A stretch of 64,000 bases of DNA, taken from NCBI RefSeq assembly GCF_042643145.1, contig NZ_JBHRSA010000043.1:1-64000 (forward strand). Direction: 5' to 3'. Under the pieces are notes generated by a model. That model was given only the letters and a program-made list of their open reading frames with translations, was not told the DNA's origin and made no database searches. Below, one piece after another: positions 50,409 through 59,493 of this stretch (position 1 is its first letter; each line of letters begins with the position of its first letter). The stretch comes from Virgibacillus_O xinjiangensis. GTDB lineage: Bacteria > Bacillota > Bacilli > Bacillales > Amphibacillaceae. The position numbers were made by a program, and so were the translations under genes.

Positions 50409-51350
50409 ATGCAGAAAACAGCTGGAATCCATCATATAACAGCGATGGTCAATGATCCGCAGCGGACGATTGATTTCTATGCCGGTGTATTGGGATTGAG
50501 GTTGGTGAAAAAGACGATCAATTTCGATCGCCCGGAAGTTTACCATCTTTATTTCGGCAATGAGTCAGGGGACCCGGGCAGTATCATCACCTTCTTTCCG
50601 TGGCCAAAGCAATTGAAAGGGCGGATCGGCATTGGGCAGGTTGGTGTCACCAGCTACATCATCCCAGCTGGTTCGGCCCCATTCTGGGAAAAGCGGCTAG
50701 AGAGCCATGGTGTAAAAACCACTGCGTCCAACCGGTTCGGGGAAGCATATATCCAGTTTGAAGACCCTGACGGCCTGCCCATTGAACTGGTGGAAAGAAA
50801 GGAAGGTCCCTCTAATCAATGGAGCGTGGGCAATATTGACCCGGAGGTTGCTGTCAAAGGGTTCGGCGGAGCTGTCCTGCATACAGTCCAGCCATTTAAA
50901 ACTGCTGAAGTGCTTGAAGATGTATTAGGGCTCGAAAGCATGGGACAGGAGGATGGGTTTCTCCGTTTTAAAGCGGAAGGACAGCTTGGAAATTCCATCG
51001 ACATCAAACTGACCCCATCTGTCCGCGGCTTGATGGGCGCAGGAACGGTTCATCACATCGCTTGGAGGGCGAAGGATCAGGAGGATCTGCACAGATGGAA
51101 ATCGAGATTGGAAGAGAAGGGACTATATCCGACAGAAATACGTGAACGTCATTACTTCCAATCGGTTTATTTTCGGGAAGAAGGCGGAATTCTTTTTGAA
51201 ATAGCCACAGATCCACCAGGGTTCACGGTAGACGAACCGATGGACAAGCTGGGCGAAGGGCTTATGCTGCCTCCTTGGCTGGAATCCAAGCGTGCAGATT
51301 TGGAAAAGACATTGCCCCTTGTTGAGGTTCGAAAAGAAGACACTGAATAA
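50409..51350 (+). CDS. ring-cleaving dioxygenase, second copy
   Basis: 313 residues, closely related to its upstream neighbour along its whole length: GIHHITAMVNDPQRTIDFYAG, GTVHHIAWRAKDQ and REEGGILFEIATDPPGF. Likely a tandem duplicate with altered ring substrate. AAGGAGGGGA precedes ATG, 31 bases after the first copy. Confidence 0.9.
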   Translation: MQKTAGIHHITAMVNDPQRTIDFYAGVLGLRLVKKTINFDRPEVYHLYFGNESGDPGSIITFFPWPKQLKGRIGIGQVGVTSYIIPAGSAPFWEKRLESHGVKTTASNRFGEAYIQFEDPDGLPIELVERKEGPSNQWSVGNIDPEVAVKGFGGAVLHTVQPFKTAEVLEDVLGLESMGQEDGFLRFKAEGQLGNSIDIKLTPSVRGLMGAGTVHHIAWRAKDQEDLHRWKSRLEEKGLYPTEIRERHYFQSVYFREEGGILFEIATDPPGFTVDEPMDKLGEGLMLPPWLESKRADLEKTLPLVEVRKEDTE

Positions 51351-51425
51351 TGGAACAGGTAGGGCTGTTTCACCTTTGCTGCTGATAGGCCAGCAATACA
51401 AGAAGTGATCTTCAAAAAGAATGAA

Positions 51426-51463
51426 TATCTTTAATTAAAAATAAATACCTTGAATTCATAATG
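51426..51463. promoter_or_regulatory. MhqR-like operator pair before doxX
   Basis: TATCTTTAATTAAAAATA and TACCTTGAATTCATAATG lie side by side; the second keeps the TTGAATTCA core. Confidence 0.5.
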
Positions 51464-51515
51464 AATGAAATGATAATATATGAATTAGGCGAAAATCTAT
51501 GGGAAGGAGCATCAT

Positions 51516-51932
51516 ATGTCAAACAGAATGGAAGTTGGAAACTTTTTACTTCGCATCATGTTAGGGGCAGTGTTTTTGGCCAATGGCCTTTCCAAATTCC
51601 AACAAGGAATTGGAAATACGGTCGGCTGGTTTGAAAGTATAGGAATCCCCGGATTTCTAGCATACGCCGTCGCAGGGATTGAATTGATCGGCGGTATCGC
51701 CCTAATCCTCGGATTGGGCACCAGAATTGCCTCCATTCTAATGGGAATCATCATGCTGGGCGACATTTTCACCGTTAAATTTCCGGATGGATTCTTGAAT
51801 GGTTATGTGTATGACCTGGTACTGCTGGTGATTGCTGCACACTTGACCTTGAATGGAAGCAGGTTATACTCCCTCGGGAGATGGTTGAGAAAAGGCAGCG
51901 AAAACGAACAATCCTTATCCAAAACAGCGTAA
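51516..51932 (+). CDS. mhqP: DoxX-family membrane protein (MhqP-like)
   Basis: 138 residues, four helices. LLRIMLGAVFLANGLSKFQQGI and GIELIGGIALILGLGTRIAS are the DoxX pattern. MhqP is part of the B. subtilis MhqR regulon; its molecular role is uncertain. GGAAGGAGC precedes ATG. Confidence 0.88.
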   Translation: MSNRMEVGNFLLRIMLGAVFLANGLSKFQQGIGNTVGWFESIGIPGFLAYAVAGIELIGGIALILGLGTRIASILMGIIMLGDIFTVKFPDGFLNGYVYDLVLLVIAAHLTLNGSRLYSLGRWLRKGSENEQSLSKTA

Positions 51933-51933
51933 A

Positions 51934-51966
51934 TATCTCGAAATAGGAAGAAGTGAAAACGAGATA
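51934..51966. promoter_or_regulatory. MhqR half-sites before the wrbA-like gene
   Basis: TATCTCGAAAT and AAACGAGATATA form an inverted pair with a wide 19-nt gap. Downstream, at 52012-52034, ATTGAAAATG / CATTTTCAAT makes a small leader hairpin. Confidence 0.5.
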
Positions 51967-52141
51967 TAGTTATAACCCCCCACCTTTTGGGGATAGAAGA
52001 ACATGGGAACATTGAAAATGGCTCATTTTCAATGGAGGTGGTTCTTATACGATCAGAGAAAAATTCTCAAGAAAAGAAGGGATACACATGGGATTTTTAC
52101 AAAAACTATTTGGAAAAGAAGAAGAAAAGGAGACAAATACT

Positions 52142-52753
52142 ATGTCAAACGTTAAATTAGCAGTTGTATTCTACAGCATGAGCGGAACCAATCATCAAAT
52201 GGCTAAATGGGCTGAAGAAGGTGCAAAGGAAGCAGGCGCCGAGGTGAAAGTGTTGAAGGTGGAGGAACTTGCTCCGCAATCAGTCATTGAGGAGAATGAA
52301 GTATGGAAGTCGACCGTCGAAGCGACAAAAGACGTTCCAACCGCTACTTCCGATGATATCGAATGGGCAGACGCGATCATTTTCAGCGTACCAACGCGTT
52401 TCGGAAATATGCCTTCCCAAATGAAGCAGTTCCTTGATACACAAGGCGGATTGTGGGCAAGCGGCAAAACGATCAACAAAGTAGTAAGTGGTATGACTTC
52501 TGCACAGAATCCGCATGGCGGCCAGGAAGCAACACTGCTATCCCTCTATACATCCATGATGCACTGGGGTGCGATCATCGCAACTCCTGGATATACAGAT
52601 CCTGTATTGTTCGCCGCTGGTGGGAATCCATATGGCACAAGCGTATCCGTCGACCAGGACGGCAACATGGTCGAAGATGTCGAGGGTGCTGTGAAGCATC
52701 AGGCAAAGCGTACAGTAACTGTTGCAGAGTGGGTCAAAAAAGGAAATCAATAA
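52142..52753 (+). CDS. wrbA: NAD(P)H:quinone oxidoreductase, WrbA-type flavodoxin
   Basis: 203 residues from ATG 52142 (AAAGGAG 8 nt upstream): KLAVVFYSMSGTNHQMAKWA (FMN loop), IIFSVPTRFGNMPSQMKQFLD and GGQEATLLSLYTSMMHWG are WrbA signatures. Reduces quinones by two electrons, avoiding radicals; fits MhqR control. An in-frame ATG at 52088 with its own AAGAAGGG would add 18 residues (MGFLQKLFGKEEEKETNT) forming an amphipathic, possibly membrane-binding helix. Confidence 0.88.
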   Translation: MSNVKLAVVFYSMSGTNHQMAKWAEEGAKEAGAEVKVLKVEELAPQSVIEENEVWKSTVEATKDVPTATSDDIEWADAIIFSVPTRFGNMPSQMKQFLDTQGGLWASGKTINKVVSGMTSAQNPHGGQEATLLSLYTSMMHWGAIIATPGYTDPVLFAAGGNPYGTSVSVDQDGNMVEDVEGAVKHQAKRTVTVAEWVKKGNQ

Positions 52754-52768
52754 GAGCTGTTATGTTGG

Positions 52769-52804
52769 AGAGGAGTCGATCATATGGATCGGCTCCTTTT
52801 TTTA
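52769..52804 (+). terminator. terminator of the mhqR regulon genes
   Basis: GGAGTCGATC / GATCGGCTCC stem and seven T. Confidence 0.88.
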
Positions 52805-52809
52805 TGTGG

Positions 52810-52998
52810 GTGATGCGCGGCCCGAGTGGGGGTGCTATGGCCTGAGTGGGAGAGTGCGCGGCCCGAGTAGGAGGAGTTGCGGCCTGAGTGGGCGAGTGCA
52901 TGGCCCGAGTGCGGGGAGCTGAGGCCTGAGTGAGGTAGTACATGGTCCGAGTGCAGGGAGCTGCGGCCCGAGTCGCGACTGCTCACGCCCGAGCTTTG
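52810..52998 (+). repeat. 21-nt GGCCYGAGTG repeat array (copy 7, about 9 units)
   Basis: About nine units, for example GCGGCCYGAGTGGGCGAGTG and ATGGCCCGAGTGCGGGGAGC, nearly all 21 nt. Between the wrbA-like terminator and the arsR promoter region. Confidence 0.88.
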
Positions 52999-53048
52999 CG
53001 TCATGTGTCCCCATTAAAAAGATAGAATTAGGCAGAGTGTGATCATTG

Positions 53049-53098
53049 AATATATAAGCAAATTATTATATATTCATTATATTATTATATAGTAATCA
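53049..53098 (+). promoter_or_regulatory. arsR promoter/operator region
   Basis: Two direct copies of TTATTATATA (53063 and 53082) lie inside an AT-rich partial palindrome just before arsR; the likely site of ArsR binding. Confidence 0.5.
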
Positions 53099-53119
53099 CT
53101 GGAAGGGAGGTGGAAGGTC

Positions 53120-53464
53120 GTGGAGAAAACGACGGTGGAAATCGAACAGGCTGCGATGATTTTAAAGCTTTTGGGAGATAAGACACGGTTGACGATGATG
53201 AAGATTCTGGACTCCCATGACTGCTGTGTTTGTGAATTCGTGGAGATTTTCCAAGTGAGCCAGCCGTCGATCAGCCAGCATTTGCGTAAATTGAGAGATG
53301 TGGGGCTGGTGAAAGAGGAGCGGAGGGGGCAGTGGATTTTTTATTCCATTCGGAAAGAACATGATTATTATCCATTTGTCCGGCAGGTGCTGGAACAGCT
53401 GCCTGACCAGGAATATCGCTTGAAAGAGTTGGAAGCAAACGGTTCGCGAATCACTTGTTGTTAA
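53120..53464 (+). CDS. arsR: ArsR-family arsenite-responsive repressor
   Basis: 114 residues. Winged helix with LKLLGDKTRLTMMKIL, the metal-site pattern DCCVCEFVEIF (Cys-Val-Cys), VSQPSISQHLRKLRDVGLV and a C-terminal Cys pair. GTG start after GGGAGGTGG. First gene of arsR-arsB-arsC. Confidence 0.93.
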   Translation: MEKTTVEIEQAAMILKLLGDKTRLTMMKILDSHDCCVCEFVEIFQVSQPSISQHLRKLRDVGLVKEERRGQWIFYSIRKEHDYYPFVRQVLEQLPDQEYRLKELEANGSRITCC

Positions 53465-53479
53465 TTGGAGGGAAATGTT

Positions 53480-54778
53480 TTGTCATCGACGCTTATACTA
53501 GCAATTTTAATTTTTCTTATCACACTTGTTTTAGTTATTTGGCAGCCGAAAGGGCTGAACATCGGCTGGTCGGCCATCGGCGGTGCGGTCGTCGCCTTGT
53601 TGATGGGGGTCGTCGGGTTCAGCGATGTGCTGGAAGTAGCGGATATTGTATGGAATGCCACGCTGGCGTTTGTCGCTATCATACTTATTTCCCTGATTCT
53701 TGATGAAATCGGCCTGTTTGAATGGGCTGCATTACATATGGCCAGAATTGCGAGAGGCAATGGAATCAAGATGTTCGTCTATATCAGTATATTGGGTGCG
53801 GTAGTGGCGGCCTTTTTCGCAAATGATGGTGCTGCACTGATCTTGACACCGATTGTACTGGCAATGGTCCGGAATTTGAATTTCAAAGAAAAGATGATCT
53901 TTCCATTCATCATGGCGAGCGGCTTCATAGCCGATACCACCTCACTACCTTTTGTGGTCAGCAACCTGGTGAATATTGTATCCGCTGATTTCTTTGGCAT
54001 CGGGTTTGTCGAATATGCTTCCCGGATGATCATTCCGAACCTTTTCGCACTGACGGCAACGATTACGGTATTATTGATCTATTTCAGGAAGAGCATTCCG
54101 AGATCTTATGAAGTTTCGAAGTTAAGTGAACCGGAAGATGCCATCCGGGACAGGAAAATGTTCCACCTGTCATGGTATGTCTTGGGACTATTGCTGATCG
54201 GCTACTTCGTCAGTGAGTTCATCCAGCTTCCTGTTTCCATTGTCGCTGGTATCATCGCGATTTTCTTCTTGCTGATGGCAAAAAACAGTGAGGCGGTAGA
54301 TACGAAGGCCGTCGTGAAAGGTGCACCATGGGATATTGTGTTTTTCTCCCTGGGGATGTATGTCGTCGTGTATGGACTTGGTAACGCGGGACTTACTGGA
54401 GCCTTGGGAGTGGTGATCCAGGCGGCAGCTGAACAAGGACTGTTCGCGGCAACGATGGCAATGGGTTTTATTGCAGCATTCCTGTCATCCATCATGAACA
54501 ATATGCCAACCGTGATGATAGATGCTTTGGCAATTGCGGAAACCAATACATCCGGCACGATCCGGGAAGCGCTCATCTATGCCAATGTGGTCGGTTCCGA
54601 CTTAGGGCCGAAAATCACACCGATCGGCTCGCTCGCGACATTGGTATGGCTCCATGTCCTTTCCCAAAAAGGAGTGAAGATCTCCTGGGGAACCTATTTT
54701 AAAATCGGGATCGTTTTGACCATACCGATCCTGTTCATCACCTTGCTCGGTCTGTATCTGACCTTACGGTTGATGTAA
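53480..54778 (+). CDS. arsB: ArsB-type arsenite efflux permease
   Basis: 432 residues, about twelve helices. LNIGWSAIGGAVVALLMGVV, FFANDGAALILTPIVLAM and MNNMPTVMIDALAIAET are ArsB/NhaD-type signatures. The TTG start at 53480 is 8 nt after GGAGG; an upstream in-frame TTG has no site. 15 bases after arsR. Extrudes arsenite. Confidence 0.93.
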   Translation: MSSTLILAILIFLITLVLVIWQPKGLNIGWSAIGGAVVALLMGVVGFSDVLEVADIVWNATLAFVAIILISLILDEIGLFEWAALHMARIARGNGIKMFVYISILGAVVAAFFANDGAALILTPIVLAMVRNLNFKEKMIFPFIMASGFIADTTSLPFVVSNLVNIVSADFFGIGFVEYASRMIIPNLFALTATITVLLIYFRKSIPRSYEVSKLSEPEDAIRDRKMFHLSWYVLGLLLIGYFVSEFIQLPVSIVAGIIAIFFLLMAKNSEAVDTKAVVKGAPWDIVFFSLGMYVVVYGLGNAGLTGALGVVIQAAAEQGLFAATMAMGFIAAFLSSIMNNMPTVMIDALAIAETNTSGTIREALIYANVVGSDLGPKITPIGSLATLVWLHVLSQKGVKISWGTYFKIGIVLTIPILFITLLGLYLTLRLM

Positions 54779-54823
54779 TTAATTATTAGAGATAGCAAAA
54801 CCTAACATAAAAGGGGAATGAAT

Positions 54824-55243
54824 ATGTCGAAGAAAACCATCTATTTTCTGTGTACTGGGAATTCTTGCCGCAGCCAAATGGCAGAAGGCTGGGCGAAGAA
54901 GCATCTGGGAGACGACTGGGAAGTAAGGAGTGCAGGTATCGAAGCACATGGGTTGAACCCGAATGCAGTCAAAGCGATGAATGAAGTGGGCGTTGATATT
55001 TCTGATCAACAGTCGGAAATCATTGATATGGATATCCTGAACAATGCCACCATGGCTGTCACCCTTTGCGGGGATGCTGCAGACAAGTGCCCGGTGACAC
55101 CACCGCATGTAAAGCGGGAGCATTGGGGATTTGATGATCCGGCAAAAGCTGAGGGAACGGAAGAAGAGAAATGGGCCGTATTCCAGCGTGTCCGTGATCA
55201 GATCGGGGAGAGAATCAAGCGCTTTGCGGAAACTGGTGAATAA
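54824..55243 (+). CDS. arsC: thioredoxin-coupled arsenate reductase
   Basis: 139 residues. P-loop FLCTGNSCRSQMAEGW (CX5R), then the redox pair in VTLCGDAADKC, as in B. subtilis ArsC (Cys10, Cys82, Cys89). AAGGGGA precedes the second ATG; the first ATG at 54818 is an alternative. Produces arsenite for ArsB. Confidence 0.95.
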   Translation: MSKKTIYFLCTGNSCRSQMAEGWAKKHLGDDWEVRSAGIEAHGLNPNAVKAMNEVGVDISDQQSEIIDMDILNNATMAVTLCGDAADKCPVTPPHVKREHWGFDDPAKAEGTEEEKWAVFQRVRDQIGERIKRFAETGE

Positions 55244-55281
55244 ATGATCCAACGCTTACAAGTATAGTGGAAGAACAATCA

Positions 55282-55313
55282 GGCGCACATCTTCGGGAGT
55301 GCGTCTTTTTTAC
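55282..55313 (+). terminator. ars operon terminator
   Basis: GGCGCAC / GTGCGTC stem with an ATCTTCGGGA loop and six T. Confidence 0.8.
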
Positions 55314-55474
55314 AGGGATTCGTCCCTTGGCTCAGGAAGAGAGCAGAGACTGGCCAAGTGTCATGTAGGTGGAATGTCCCACGTGGATATTATTGTATTT
55401 TATTAATTTATTATTGAAAAACGATAAATAATGTATTAAACTCATACTGACAATAATAAAATGAGGTGCTTAGA

Positions 55475-55966
55475 ATGAAACGTGGGTCTACACTCCTTCT
55501 GAAGATAGCTGTTATCCTAATCGGAGTTCCAATTCTCGGCTTGTGTATATTTTTATTGCCTCAAATAGCGATGGAGGCTTTTGAGCAAGCAGGCAATGGA
55601 GCAGAGTTGGCGTATGTGGTGTTTGGCATATTGATTATTCTGTATCTATCTGCGATACCGTTTTACTTTGCGTTGTACCAGGCATTTCGGCTTTTGAATT
55701 ATATTGATCAGAACCGAGCCTTCTCGCAAACTTCTGTCCAGTCTCTCAAGAAAATAAGAACCTGTGCCATCACCATCAGTGGCTTGTATGTGTTGGCCCT
55801 GCCGCTCATCTTTGTGATAGCAGAGTGGGATGATGCACCAGGTCTGGTATTAATTGGTTTGGTCATTGCGGGGGCTTCCATGGTGATCGCAGTCTTTGCT
55901 GCTGTACTGAAAAAACTGCTACAAGAAGCGATCGATATAAAATCAGAAAACGATCTGACAGTCTGA
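55475..55966 (+). CDS. DUF2975 membrane protein
   Basis: 163 residues, four helices, with IPFYFALYQAFRLLNYIDQNRAFS, the DUF2975 hallmark. GAGGTG precedes ATG. Always next to a small Xre/Cro protein; here 10 bases upstream of one (YoaS/YozG pair of B. subtilis). Confidence 0.85.
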   Translation: MKRGSTLLLKIAVILIGVPILGLCIFLLPQIAMEAFEQAGNGAELAYVVFGILIILYLSAIPFYFALYQAFRLLNYIDQNRAFSQTSVQSLKKIRTCAITISGLYVLALPLIFVIAEWDDAPGLVLIGLVIAGASMVIAVFAAVLKKLLQEAIDIKSENDLTV

Positions 55967-55976
55967 GGTGAATTAA

Positions 55977-56186
55977 ATGGCTATCATAATCAATCTAGAT
56001 GTCATGCTGGCGAAAAGAAAAATGAGTGTAACCGAACTTTCGGATAGGGTCGGAATCACGATGGCAAATATCTCCATACTGAAGAATGGAAAGGCCAAGG
56101 CCATTCGGTTTTCCACTTTAGACGCCATTTGCAAGGCCCTGGACTGCCAACCTGGGGATATATTGGAATATCGTGAAGATGAATAG
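55977..56186 (+). CDS. YozG-like Cro/C1-type regulator
   Basis: 69 residues, one HTH_3: INLDVMLAKRKMSVTELSDR, TMANISILKNGKAKAIRFS and ALDCQPGDILEY. Partner of the DUF2975 protein. GAGGTG lies upstream. Confidence 0.88.
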   Translation: MAIIINLDVMLAKRKMSVTELSDRVGITMANISILKNGKAKAIRFSTLDAICKALDCQPGDILEYREDE

Positions 56187-56304
56187 GGGAAGAAGGGGAG
56201 GCTATGCATGGATGGAATGCAGCTTCTCCCTGTTCATTCACCCAATTAAGGGGTGCGCAACTCTGACGACTGGTATTCAACGTAAGAATCACCAACCAGG
56301 AGCT

Positions 56305-56763
56305 CTATATCGATAAATCCAGGGATAGACGGATCATATCCCTGCATTGTATTCCATTCTCGAAGATTTCATCGTGATAATGCCTGATGAAATAGTTGAT
56401 ATCAATACCAGTTATTCTGAACCCACATTTTTGGTAAAGGGCAAGTTGTCCGATGCTGGAATTGCCAGTACCGATTTCAATCGTTTTCCATCCCTTATCT
56501 TTGGCCGTTTGAATGGCATTCCTTACTAACTGTTTACCGATGCCTCTGCCGTGGTGCTTTTCTGCAACAGCAATATTCACCAATTCTACGGTTCCAGGTC
56601 TGGTTGGAAGCAATACATAAACGCCAATAATCTGGTGCTCACTTTCCGCTATGAAACATTCTCCCCTTTTTACATACTCCTCGACAATAGCTCTGGAAGG
56701 GTCTGCCAGCAACAACAACTCCATCGGCGGATTTTCCTGTTTTCTTAGTAATCGAATATCCAT
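56305..56763 (-). CDS. GNAT-family N-acetyltransferase
   Basis: 152 residues. Acetyl-CoA motif A in LVNIAVAEKHHGRGIGKQLV (Q/RxxGxG) and a C-terminal LALYQKCGFRITG. Acceptor unknown. GAGGAGCAC precedes ATG. Confidence 0.88.
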   Translation of the reverse strand: MDIRLLRKQENPPMELLLLADPSRAIVEEYVKRGECFIAESEHQIIGVYVLLPTRPGTVELVNIAVAEKHHGRGIGKQLVRNAIQTAKDKGWKTIEIGTGNSSIGQLALYQKCGFRITGIDINYFIRHYHDEIFENGIQCRDMIRLSLDLSI

Positions 56764-56866
56764 ATTGTGCTCCTCTAAAAAAATTCAGAAGTCTACTTAA
56801 GGCTAAGTCTCCCTTTTTAAGACAATGTTGAAGTGGCCCAAGCAGCCTCCACTTGACCCTCACCCA

Positions 56867-57694
56867 TCAACCGTTTCCTATCGGGCTCCTGCAATTTCCC
56901 ATGGAGTGCCCTTTTCGGTTCAGGATGTTTTTGACATTCACGACAGCATTACCGTGATACACCTGTCCGAAGACTTTCTCTACTTCCATGTACTCTTCTT
57001 CACTAACTTGTTGATCCTTAAGCATTTTTTCGAACCATTGACTAACTATTTTCGGGGAAACGTTACCGGCGATGGAGGAAAGCCGGTCATATCCGTATGA
57101 CACTTTTTCTGCTAATTCTTCTTCTCCACCTGCATAAAAATAAAAATCGGTTCGGTCCAATCCATCTTTAATCTCCTGTATCTTCTCTCTGTGGCCAGCA
57201 TCTTTCACTCCGACTACCAAGTCCATTCCACTTAATTCCATAATGCTTTTTGCCGACAGATCAAATCCGGTCCTGTTCGGGTTATTATATAAAATGGTTG
57301 GCTTATTGCTTAGATGTATGATCTTCTTTGAATAAGTCAATGCCTCTTTTTGTGTCGGTATAATGTACGGCGGATAGCCAAGCATGATGCCTGATAATCT
57401 TGTAGAGTGAATCTTTTCAGCCAATTCCTCGGCCTCTTTCTGTCTGATGGAACTCACGCCAACTATAATTTCCATATGATTGATAAGTTCTTCTTCCTGT
57501 TCCAGACTGTCTACCAGTTCCATTTTCTCCTGGAGGTTCAGGCTATGCTGCTCTCCAGTGGTTCCAGAGACAAGAACAGACGTTATCCCTTGTCCATACA
57601 GATCCTTTATATGGCTGATCGTTCCTTGTGTATTCAATGATTCATCCTCGAAAAAAGCTGTTGGTACAGCAATATGAACGTTTTCTGTCAGCAT
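56867..57694 (-). CDS. dihydrodipicolinate synthase-family aldolase
   Basis: 275 residues of the DapA/NanA class I aldolase barrel. GTTGEQHSL, YNNPNRTGFDLS and the Schiff-base lysine in VVGVKDAGHREK. Other members make dihydrodipicolinate or cleave keto-sugar acids. It stands alone, so a true DapA role is unsure. AAAGGGGAT precedes the ATG at 57694. Confidence 0.85.
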   Translation of the reverse strand: MLTENVHIAVPTAFFEDESLNTQGTISHIKDLYGQGITSVLVSGTTGEQHSLNLQEKMELVDSLEQEEELINHMEIIVGVSSIRQKEAEELAEKIHSTRLSGIMLGYPPYIIPTQKEALTYSKKIIHLSNKPTILYNNPNRTGFDLSAKSIMELSGMDLVVGVKDAGHREKIQEIKDGLDRTDFYFYAGGEEELAEKVSYGYDRLSSIAGNVSPKIVSQWFEKMLKDQQVSEEEYMEVEKVFGQVYHGNAVVNVKNILNRKGHSMGNCRSPIGNG

Positions 57695-57817
57695 GATGCA
57701 TATCCCCTTTATCATTTTTGTTTATAAGCTGGGTCAGTTTCTAAAATCTATTCATGATAGAGTCGCCAGCATAAAGTAGATTACAGTCCTTTATGGAGCG
57801 ATCGCCACCTTGGAACC

Positions 57818-57913
57818 CTAATTTCTAAGCCATAACTCCCCAATGGTGATGAAGAGAATAACTACTACTAATATGACCCAAATCTATCCATCTGGAACTG
57901 ATAAATATGACAT
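57818..57913 (-). pseudogene. small membrane peptide gene interrupted by TAG
   Basis: GGGGGGATCGC then ATG; reads MSYLSVPDG, stop, IWVILVVVILFITIGELWLRN, stop. A single TGG-to-TAG change would explain the break. If readthrough does not occur, it is a decayed single-helix peptide gene. The rest of the 280-base gap shows nothing. Confidence 0.35.
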
Positions 57914-57976
57914 GCGATCCCCCCATCTATGATTGATTCCGGTCACTAATCCAAGGTCCCCTTCTCTTCCTGGATT

Positions 57977-58696
57977 TTATTGGCTGAATTCATAATTGAA
58001 CAAAATGAAAGCCATAAATAATAATTCGGGAGTGGGTTCATCATCAGAATGCATGATTAATTGATAAACAGAGTTCATTGTCCTATCTCCTGTTGCAACA
58101 GTCCTATCATCCCGGTTGATCTCGGTTTTAGCATTCATCCCAGAAGACTTGAATTGATATGTATTTTTCCCAACTTCAAGAAAGAGGCTCTCCTTCAATT
58201 TTGCTGAGTTTTTCAGGGAATAATCCGTTTGGATGGTTCCAGCTCTTTGTTCATTATGATAAACAACCCAGTATTTATTTCCGCGAATTTTATTTTCTCC
58301 TTTTTGCTGGAACATTACTTGGTCATTATTCGCCAACGAAAATGACAGGTTTAGATACCATTGGCCTGGATTGTCTAATACATCTGCAATAACCCGTTTC
58401 CACCAGCTATTATAGACACGATGGTATGTCCCTATTGACGTTTCGCCCTTATACAGTTGTTTGGTGGTAGTCGATACGCGATCGCCCAGACGGGTGGACA
58501 GGTGATTTTCTCCTTGGACAGGGAGGAAATCACGATCTTTGTTATACTGCCATTTCATGATAAATAATAGTATTACAGAACCGGCAGGTAACATAAGAAG
58601 TAATAGCAGTTGACTTCCTTCAAATTCACCTAAAAAGATATAACGGAGTGATAGTCCGATGAAACCAAAGATAAATAATACAATTAACCGACCCAA
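57977..58696 (-). CDS. hypothetical membrane-anchored, tubby-like protein
   Basis: 239 residues with two helices at the N-terminus and a beta-rich cytosolic part (NKYWVVYHNEQRAGTIQTDY, NTYQFKSSG). It resembles the LURP-one/tubby-like fold seen in Bacillus proteins. TTG start chosen, AAAGGGG 9 nt upstream; the open frame begins 24 bases earlier without a site. Role unknown. Confidence 0.6.
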   Translation of the reverse strand: MGRLIVLFIFGFIGLSLRYIFLGEFEGSQLLLLLMLPAGSVILLFIMKWQYNKDRDFLPVQGENHLSTRLGDRVSTTTKQLYKGETSIGTYHRVYNSWWKRVIADVLDNPGQWYLNLSFSLANNDQVMFQQKGENKIRGNKYWVVYHNEQRAGTIQTDYSLKNSAKLKESLFLEVGKNTYQFKSSGMNAKTEINRDDRTVATGDRTMNSVYQLIMHSDDEPTPELLFMAFILFNYEFSQ

Positions 58697-58767
58697 GATG
58701 CTGCACCCCTTTCTAATCAAGTTGGTAGATCACTAGAGTGTTCTCAAGCATTCACCCACACTAAAAT

Positions 58768-58953
58768 CTATTTGTCATTCTCCTTGTTCCATTGATACGG
58801 TATTTTTGACCAATTGTATAAAAGAATCATCAAGAACATCGTCATAAAAATGCCTATATGATCCACCCAATCAACCTCTTTTTCCGTCAGCAACTGCCAA
58901 GCGATTGATGATATAAAAAATATGATGGGAAATCTGATGCTTCTCCTGAACAA
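58768..58953 (-). CDS. small membrane protein
   Basis: 61 residues, two helices, acidic loop LTEKEVDWVDHIG. TTG start after GGAGGTGA. 71 bases upstream of the tubby-like gene. Unrecognised. Confidence 0.6.
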   Translation of the reverse strand: MFRRSIRFPIIFFISSIAWQLLTEKEVDWVDHIGIFMTMFLMILLYNWSKIPYQWNKENDK

Positions 58954-59129
58954 TTAGCGTCACCTCCATCCATTGATAACCTCCAGTTAATTTGCTGTCC
59001 TATGACACAAGGCCAAGCATGACATGAAGTATACTTCCATGTTCATTTCCCCCTTTGTATGTCCATTTTTGTCCTTATAGCATAGCAGGCTGCTAATGTT
59101 GCTGCCAAAGGGAAGCGGATGCGATTCCA

Positions 59130-59384
59130 TCATGGCATGGACGACACGGTCAAATGGATCCATCCCGTCAATAAGAGCAAAAATGCCATGAACGCAGTCG
59201 AATAAAGCAATGGTTTTCTGGCTATGTTATGCTCATTGATTCGTTTATAAGCAATGAATCCTAATAGAATCGAGAGCACCCATACCGTTAACCCCCATAC
59301 GGAAAACAAAAAAGCTGAATTCGCAATCCAGCAGATGGTGACAAACAAATGAAACAGCATCAGAATCGAAACGATAATATTCAT
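59130..59384 (-). CDS. small membrane protein
   Basis: 84 residues with three helices and a basic loop AYKRINEHNIARKP. AAGGAGAAG precedes ATG. Third of three small minus-strand membrane genes here; unrecognised. Confidence 0.65.
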   Translation of the reverse strand: MNIIVSILMLFHLFVTICWIANSAFLFSVWGLTVWVLSILLGFIAYKRINEHNIARKPLLYSTAFMAFLLLLTGWIHLTVSSMP

Positions 59385-59493
59385 AATACTTCTCCTTATA
59401 TATGTACGCGGTAAAATGGTGGAAGGACCCCCATCAGGGAGTCCTCCGATGTCATGCCACCGTTTAAGAGGTGGCCGTAATTCTTGCTATTCC

